From Treponemataceae bacterium (GTDB lineage: Bacteria; Spirochaetota; Spirochaetia; Treponematales; Treponemataceae), in the NCBI GenBank assembly GCA_024680915.1, contig JAILBN010000037.1, forward strand, positions 1 to 34,221: DNA of 34,221 nucleotides, read 5' to 3'. Position numbers and translations under genes: made by a program. The stretch's first letter is position 1; every line of letters starts with the position of its first letter. This document shows positions 30,303 through 34,221 of this stretch, piece by piece. The notes beneath the pieces are model-generated. The model was not told the origin of the DNA. It ran no database searches and saw nothing but the letters and a program-made list of their open reading frames with translations.

Positions 30303-33074
30303 ATGAAAACCAAACTTACACTAGATGAAAAAATAAGACTCCTGAACGGAGTGGGAAGCTGGTCAACATACGACGCAAACGGCAAGCTGCCCGTAATAAA
30401 GATGAGTGATGGTCCTCACGGCCTCCGCAAGCAGGATGAGGAAAAATACAGCGACATAAATGACAGCAAGATATCCACCTGCTTTCCCACCGCCAGTTGC
30501 CTTGCCTCCAGCTGGAACAGGGAGACCCTGGCCCTTGTGGCGAAAACCATAGGCGAGGAAGCCGTGGCCGAAAAGGTGGACATAGTCCTGGGCTGCGGCA
30601 TGAACATAAAACGATCCCCCCTCTGCGGCCGTAACTTCGAGTATTTCGCAGAAGATCCCTATCTTGCCGGCGAGCTGGCCGTGAATTATGTAAAGGGTCT
30701 TCAAAGCACTGGAACAGGAGCCTCCATAAAACATTTTGCCGCCAACAATCAGGAAAAAAGACGGCAGACCTCAGACAGCATAATAGACGAACGTGCCCTC
30801 AGGGAAATCTATCTTTACGCCTTCGAAAAGGCTGTCAAAGAGTCATCCCCCGCGACAGTCATGGAATCCTACAACAAGTTGAACGGCGAATACGTCAGCC
30901 GCAGTCACCGCCTGCTGCAGGAAATCCTCAGGGAGGAATGGGGCTTCCAGGGAGCCGTGATCTCTGACTGGGGAGCCGCCATAAACATAGCCGAATGTAT
31001 AAAAGGCGGACTGGACTTAGCCATGCCGGATTCCTTCGGCTTCCATACGGAAGAGCTGAAGAAAGCCCTGGCAGAAGGCCGCCTGACAGAGGCTGACATA
31101 GACAGAGCCGTAGAAAACATCGTGAGGCTTGCAAAACGGCTGAAGCCGGACTTTTTCGACGAGGGTGCACGCACCAGTGATGGCGCAGGCAGGGAAGCAG
31201 GCAGAACTTCCCCGACAGACTCCGCCAACGTCTCCCACCAAGCAGAGGGTATTTCGCCGGAGCTTTTCGCAAAGGCCCACGACATCGCAAGAAAAGCCGC
31301 CTGCGACTCGGCCGTCCTGCTGAAAAACGACGGAATACTACCCATAAGAACGCCAGAAAGCCACACAGGCAGCCCCACCAGCGAGACCGACAAGGCAAGT
31401 GAGGAGGCCGGCAGCCCCTCAGTAGGCAGCCACACCAGCGAGACCGACAAGGCAAGTGAGGAGGCCGGCAGCCCCTCAGTAGGCTGCCCCACCAGTGACG
31501 CCCACAAGGAAGGCGAGGCCGACGACAAAGCCGGAGCCAGTAAGCCAGAGCTGATCATTATAGGCGAGATGGCCCAGAAGATACGCTACCAAGGAGGCGG
31601 CTCCAGCCACATAAGCACAGCCCCCATAAAGGACGCAATAAAAGCCTTCAGCGACAAAGGCTTCAAGGTATTATACCAGCAGGGCTACTCCGAAAAACTC
31701 GCCACAGAAATAGATGCCACACAAAGAGACGACACAAAAGCCGACAAGCCTGCAAGCAGCAGAAAGGCCGAAGAGCTTGCCCAAGCCGCCCTGAAGCTTT
31801 GCCAGAAAGCTGCAGCCGATAATATACCGGTCCTCTTTTTCTGCGGACTCACAGACAAATTCGAAGGCGAAGGCTTTGACCGAGACAGACTGGACATTCC
31901 AGCCCAGCAGCTATCCCTCCTCAACCGCATCATAAAAACAGGCTGCCCTGTAATAGCAGTCACCTTCAGCGGCTCCCCTATCTCCATGCCCTTCGTCAAG
32001 GATGTAAAGGCTATACTCCACATGTACCTTGCAGGAGAAGCCAGTGCAGAAGCCTGCGCCGACCTGATCACAGGAGAGGTCAACCCCTCAGGAAAGCTTG
32101 CCGAGACCTTCCCTCTCCGTGGAGAGGATGTTCCCTCCGCCCCATGGTTCGCAAAAGAGACAGACACCGTTGAATACAGAGAAAGCATTTTTGTGGGCTA
32201 CCGCTATTACGAAAGCTTCAAAATCCCGGTCCTCTTCGAGTTCGGATACGGACTTTCCTACAGCAGCTTCGAATACTCAGACCTGAAAGTCACACCGCCC
32301 GATGCAAACCAGAAAGTCACAGTCACCTTCACAGTAAAAAACACCGGCTCCCTAAAGGGCAGCGAAATCGCTCAGATTTACGTACTCCCCCCCGACAGCG
32401 GAATAATCCGCTCAAAAATAGAGCTGAAGGGCTTCGAAAAAGTAGAGCTCGAAGCTGGCCAGTCAAAGCAAGTGAGTATCACACTAGATAACAGAAGCTT
32501 CAGCATATACAGCCCGGAAAGAAAGGATTTCGTCATACCGGAAGGAGAATACACAATAGCGGCCGCCGCCTCCGTTAAGGATATAAGACTCACTGCCACA
32601 GTGCAGCTTACAGGCCTCAGCCTTGATTCCCAAAAGAAGGATTTTCCCTCCTATTTCCCAAAGGCCGAAGGCGCGGATGACAGCACCCAAGGCTACAGCT
32701 CACCAAAAGGGACCTTTGATGTACCCCATGACGAATTCGAAAGGCTCTACGGCCTTGGCTTCAGCGGCAAAAGATCCATTCCAGAGCACAAGACACCCCA
32801 AAAAGGCTCCTTCACCCTGGAGAACAGCATCTCCTCCATGGCTGAAAGCTCCCGCTTCTCCCGCTTTTTCATGCGTACCTTCGAAAAAATCATTTACTTC
32901 CAGAACCGGGACAAAGAAAAGGATGATCCAGCCGTGAAAATAAGCATCCAAGCCGTGAAGGAAAATCCCCTTGAAAGCCTAATAAGCACCAGCAACGGAC
33001 AAATCTCAGCCAAATTGCTGAAATTCATCGTGAAAAGATCCAACGGCAGAAAAGGTCCTGAAAACAGAAAATAA
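30303..33074 (+). CDS. GH3 beta-glucosidase-type hydrolase with repeat insertion
   Basis: The 923-aa protein is a large cytoplasmic GH3 enzyme of the beta-glucosidase type. It has no signal peptide, a (beta/alpha)8 domain starting at residue 1 (KMSDGPHGLRKQ, SIKHFAANNQE), and the nucleophile D222 in VISDWGA. The alpha/beta second domain follows (AVLLKNDGILPI, LIIIGEMAQKIRYQGGGSSH), then the fibronectin III-like domain (SEIAQIYVLPPDSGIIRSKI) and a C-terminal extension. Between LKNDGILPI and the next strand, residues ~356-400 are a low-complexity Ser/Glu/Thr insert built from two exact 19-residue repeats. Similar acidic padding occurs near 285-320 and 470-490. Substrate is probably a beta-linked glucoside. 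ATG 30303 is preferred to the ATG at 30276, which lies upstream of the -10 box. Confidence 0.88.
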   Translation: MKTKLTLDEKIRLLNGVGSWSTYDANGKLPVIKMSDGPHGLRKQDEEKYSDINDSKISTCFPTASCLASSWNRETLALVAKTIGEEAVAEKVDIVLGCGMNIKRSPLCGRNFEYFAEDPYLAGELAVNYVKGLQSTGTGASIKHFAANNQEKRRQTSDSIIDERALREIYLYAFEKAVKESSPATVMESYNKLNGEYVSRSHRLLQEILREEWGFQGAVISDWGAAINIAECIKGGLDLAMPDSFGFHTEELKKALAEGRLTEADIDRAVENIVRLAKRLKPDFFDEGARTSDGAGREAGRTSPTDSANVSHQAEGISPELFAKAHDIARKAACDSAVLLKNDGILPIRTPESHTGSPTSETDKASEEAGSPSVGSHTSETDKASEEAGSPSVGCPTSDAHKEGEADDKAGASKPELIIIGEMAQKIRYQGGGSSHISTAPIKDAIKAFSDKGFKVLYQQGYSEKLATEIDATQRDDTKADKPASSRKAEELAQAALKLCQKAAADNIPVLFFCGLTDKFEGEGFDRDRLDIPAQQLSLLNRIIKTGCPVIAVTFSGSPISMPFVKDVKAILHMYLAGEASAEACADLITGEVNPSGKLAETFPLRGEDVPSAPWFAKETDTVEYRESIFVGYRYYESFKIPVLFEFGYGLSYSSFEYSDLKVTPPDANQKVTVTFTVKNTGSLKGSEIAQIYVLPPDSGIIRSKIELKGFEKVELEAGQSKQVSITLDNRSFSIYSPERKDFVIPEGEYTIAAAASVKDIRLTATVQLTGLSLDSQKKDFPSYFPKAEGADDSTQGYSSPKGTFDVPHDEFERLYGLGFSGKRSIPEHKTPQKGSFTLENSISSMAESSRFSRFFMRTFEKIIYFQNRDKEKDDPAVKISIQAVKENPLESLISTSNGQISAKLLKFIVKRSNGRKGPENRK
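31368..31495 (+). repeat. 57-bp tandem repeat inside the GH3 gene
   Basis: Two near-identical 57-bp units (31368-31424 and 31425-31481) and a partial third (31482-31495) lie in frame. They encode S-x-TSETDKASEEAGSPSVG. The two full copies differ at one base (CCC against CAC), which indicates recent duplication and a likely length-variable site. Confidence 0.9.
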
Positions 33075-33200
33075 GATAAGGAGGCGTGGTGGCAAAATGC
33101 CACCACCGGGCTTTGCGCCGTTCCGCGCTAACCGCGCTCCATTCTCCGGTCGGCATTGCCGACCGTCGAACGGCTTCGCCGCGGCTACAATCCCTCGCCC
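33075..33200. repeat. GC-rich palindromic elements after the GH3 gene
   Basis: GTGGTGGCA (33086-33094) pairs with TGCCACCAC (33098-33106). CGGTCGGC (33147-33154) pairs with GCCGACCG (33158-33165), and CGGC/GCCG around TTC follows near 33170. These are REP-like hairpins without a T-tract, suited to mRNA 3'-end protection. Confidence 0.5.
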
Positions 33201-33336
33201 TGGGGCTGATTCTCTTCGTAAAGAAAAGCCAGAAAGATATATCTGACATCGATCATAAAATCATATCAATGTATGCGTAGGGAATGACAAACCATCAGAT
33301 TTTTTTAACAGAATAGTAGAAAAGCTAAAAGTTTTA

Positions 33337-33463
33337 TATAATATATTTGTAAGGCAGTAAGCCTTCTTTTGAATCGAGGAAGTTCCTCGAGGGTTACGGG
33401 ATTATGGTTGACACAAGGAGTTGGAAGCCAATTTAAGGTGGTGTAAAACCACCTTATTTTTTT
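33337..33463 (+). ncRNA. Candidate small structured RNA with promoter and terminator
   Basis: A perfect TATAAT (33337-33342) would start transcription near 33349; the -35 is weak. The predicted ~115-nt RNA has hairpin AAGGC/GCCTT (33351-33365), a stem TCGAGGAA/TTCCTCGA (33374-33390), a short TTGG/CCAA stem near 33420-33430, and a terminator AAGGTGGT/ACCACCTT (33435-33455) followed by T7. No convincing open frame is present. It does not fit SRP RNA, 6S, tmRNA or RNase P RNA as I know them. It could equally be a leader of an attenuated or lost gene. Confidence 0.5.
33435..33463 (+). terminator. Intrinsic terminator of the candidate small RNA
   Basis: A perfect 8-bp stem AAGGTGGT/ACCACCTT with loop GTAAA, then A and T7. 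Confidence 0.85.
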
Positions 33464-33511
33464 GTTGATATTCACATAATATGATAACAATATCTAAAAG
33501 TTAACTAATCA

Positions 33512-33743
33512 GACCTTCAGAAAAACAGAAGGTCAGCAAAGCCAAGAGTTGCTTAAAATGGAAACAAACAGTTAATCGGGAGAACTGCAGCATGCTTGAT
33601 TCCTTGAACCAGGAAAATCGATGAGCACCGGATATTCAGTCAACCCTATAAGAATCAAGCTTTCAACTTATGAAAGCTTATCGAATGAAAATAGAAATGG
33701 GCAAGCACAGAAAAACATTGATTAAGAAATAGAGTATTAATCA
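33512..33743. other. Hairpin-rich noncoding stretch
   Basis: Five consecutive perfect short inverted repeats lie in ~230 nt with no supported gene: GACCTTC/GAAGGTC (33512-33534), CAGTT/AACTG (33569-33587), TTCCT/AGGAA (33600-33615), AAGCTTTC/GAAAGCTT (33657-33679) and TGATTAA/TTAATCA (33719-33743). The regular spacing suggests a folded RNA, or a patchwork of operators ahead of the Rpn gene. From 33744 to 33924 I see nothing further that can be named. Confidence 0.35.
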
Positions 33744-33924
33744 GAGCTTCTTTATAATCACTTTACTTCCCAAAAGGTCATTTTTTTGTCTCTTCCGTCG
33801 TATAAATCTTGTGCAGGGGTTCGTGAGTCGTCGCACTTGGGCACAGCACCGACAAAAGCTGTCCTCTAGCCACATCCATGCGGTCTCACCAGCCCCCGCG
33901 ACAAAAAGACACGAGAGGCACAGT

Positions 33925-34221
33925 ATGGAAAAGAAAAGACTCACCCCGGAGGAGAAATGGGAGCAGGCAACCCTTGCCAATGACTTCCTCTTCTACATGG
34001 TCATGCGTAACCACCCCGACGCATGCCAGCAGCTGCTGGAAATGCTGCTTAAAATCAAGATCGATCACATGGAGATGCATAACGAGGCCGTCATCAATCT
34101 GGAGAACGGTGCGAAGGGAATCAGGCTGGACGTCTACGTCAAGGACACCGGACGCCTCTTCGACATAGAGCTCCAGGTCACAGACACAGGCGAGCTGCCG
34201 GAGAGAGCCCGCTACTACGCC
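33925..34221 (+). CDS. Rpn-family recombination-promoting nuclease / PD-(D/E)XK transposase-like protein (partial)
   Basis: The first 99 residues are present; the gene runs off the right edge. The segment RLDVYVKDTGRLFDIELQ carries the PD-(D/E)XK catalytic residues D69, E82 and Q84. NDFLFYMVMRNHPDACQQLLEMLL is the usual N-terminal helix pair of the Rpn (RpnA-like, 'YhgA-type') family. These are DNA nucleases that promote RecA-independent recombination and are common, often in many copies, in gut bacteria and treponemes. GAGAGG lies 7 nt before the ATG. The full family length is usually about 250-330 aa, so roughly two thirds are missing here. Confidence 0.85.
   Translation, partial: MEKKRLTPEEKWEQATLANDFLFYMVMRNHPDACQQLLEMLLKIKIDHMEMHNEAVINLENGAKGIRLDVYVKDTGRLFDIELQVTDTGELPERARYYA

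Noticed and set aside
33349-33760. tmRNA, SRP RNA, 6S RNA, RNase P RNA or hammerhead ribozyme
   Set aside because: None of the diagnostic cores (T-arm with CCA end, the GGAAGCAGCC-like SRP loop, hammerhead core) could be found.
33925-34221. Complete insertion sequence or prophage at the right edge
   Set aside because: Only a partial Rpn-type gene is seen; there are no terminal inverted repeats, integrase or target duplication in the window.

Overview
The window looks like a chromosomal segment of a host-associated spirochaete, most probably a Treponema relative. The support is the MptD ('Trep_Strep') membrane protein, PutP, several exported or lipid-anchored envelope proteins, and the mix of gene families. 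It carries no rRNA, one tRNA-Cys, and no complete mobile element. The first ~3 kb (cas3 and a toxin-antitoxin pair) is visibly more AT-rich than the rest and looks acquired.

Layout. 1-3.9 kb, minus strand: a lone type I cas3 next to a solitary CRISPR-repeat-like sequence, then a Panacea-domain antitoxin with a RelE-like toxin. 4.0-6.4 kb: an exported protein, a LytTR regulator with its DUF3021 membrane partner, and a PNPOx-like flavoprotein, separated by GC-rich degenerate tandem repeats. 6.6-13.6 kb: a TetR regulator, then a tightly coupled four-gene transporter operon (MptD S-component, EcfT, a giant protein fusing two ECF-type ATPases to an ABC-exporter half, and a second exporter half). 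A DtxR-box-like palindrome precedes this operon, so import of an iron or other metal chelate is a reasonable inference. 13.7-20.6 kb: a DnaQ-like exonuclease, a divergent AAA+ ATPase and PLD nuclease pair, a beta-barrel-like protein with a strong promoter, a TPR protein, and a REC/HD-GYP response regulator. 20.7-23.5 kb: UPF0210 and UPF0237 (ACT) proteins, a small membrane protein and tRNA-Cys. 23.6-33.1 kb: three different GH3 glycoside hydrolases interleaved with thioredoxin reductase, a GNAT protein and PutP. 33.1-33.9 kb has no protein gene but holds GC-rich palindromes, a candidate small RNA and a second hairpin-rich stretch. The right edge cuts an Rpn-family nuclease.

The most striking global pattern is promoter geometry. 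At about ten genes a -10 box (often with an extended TG or a -35 at 16-17 bp) lies directly before the start codon, seven times exactly 6 bp before it. No Shine-Dalgarno site is evident at most of these genes. This predicts that many single or first genes are transcribed as leaderless mRNAs, while operon-internal genes use ordinary ribosome binding sites. The second notable item is the triple-ATPase fusion transporter, which keeps a plausible internal ribosome start at the fusion joint. All calls were made by reading the sequence; no database search was run.
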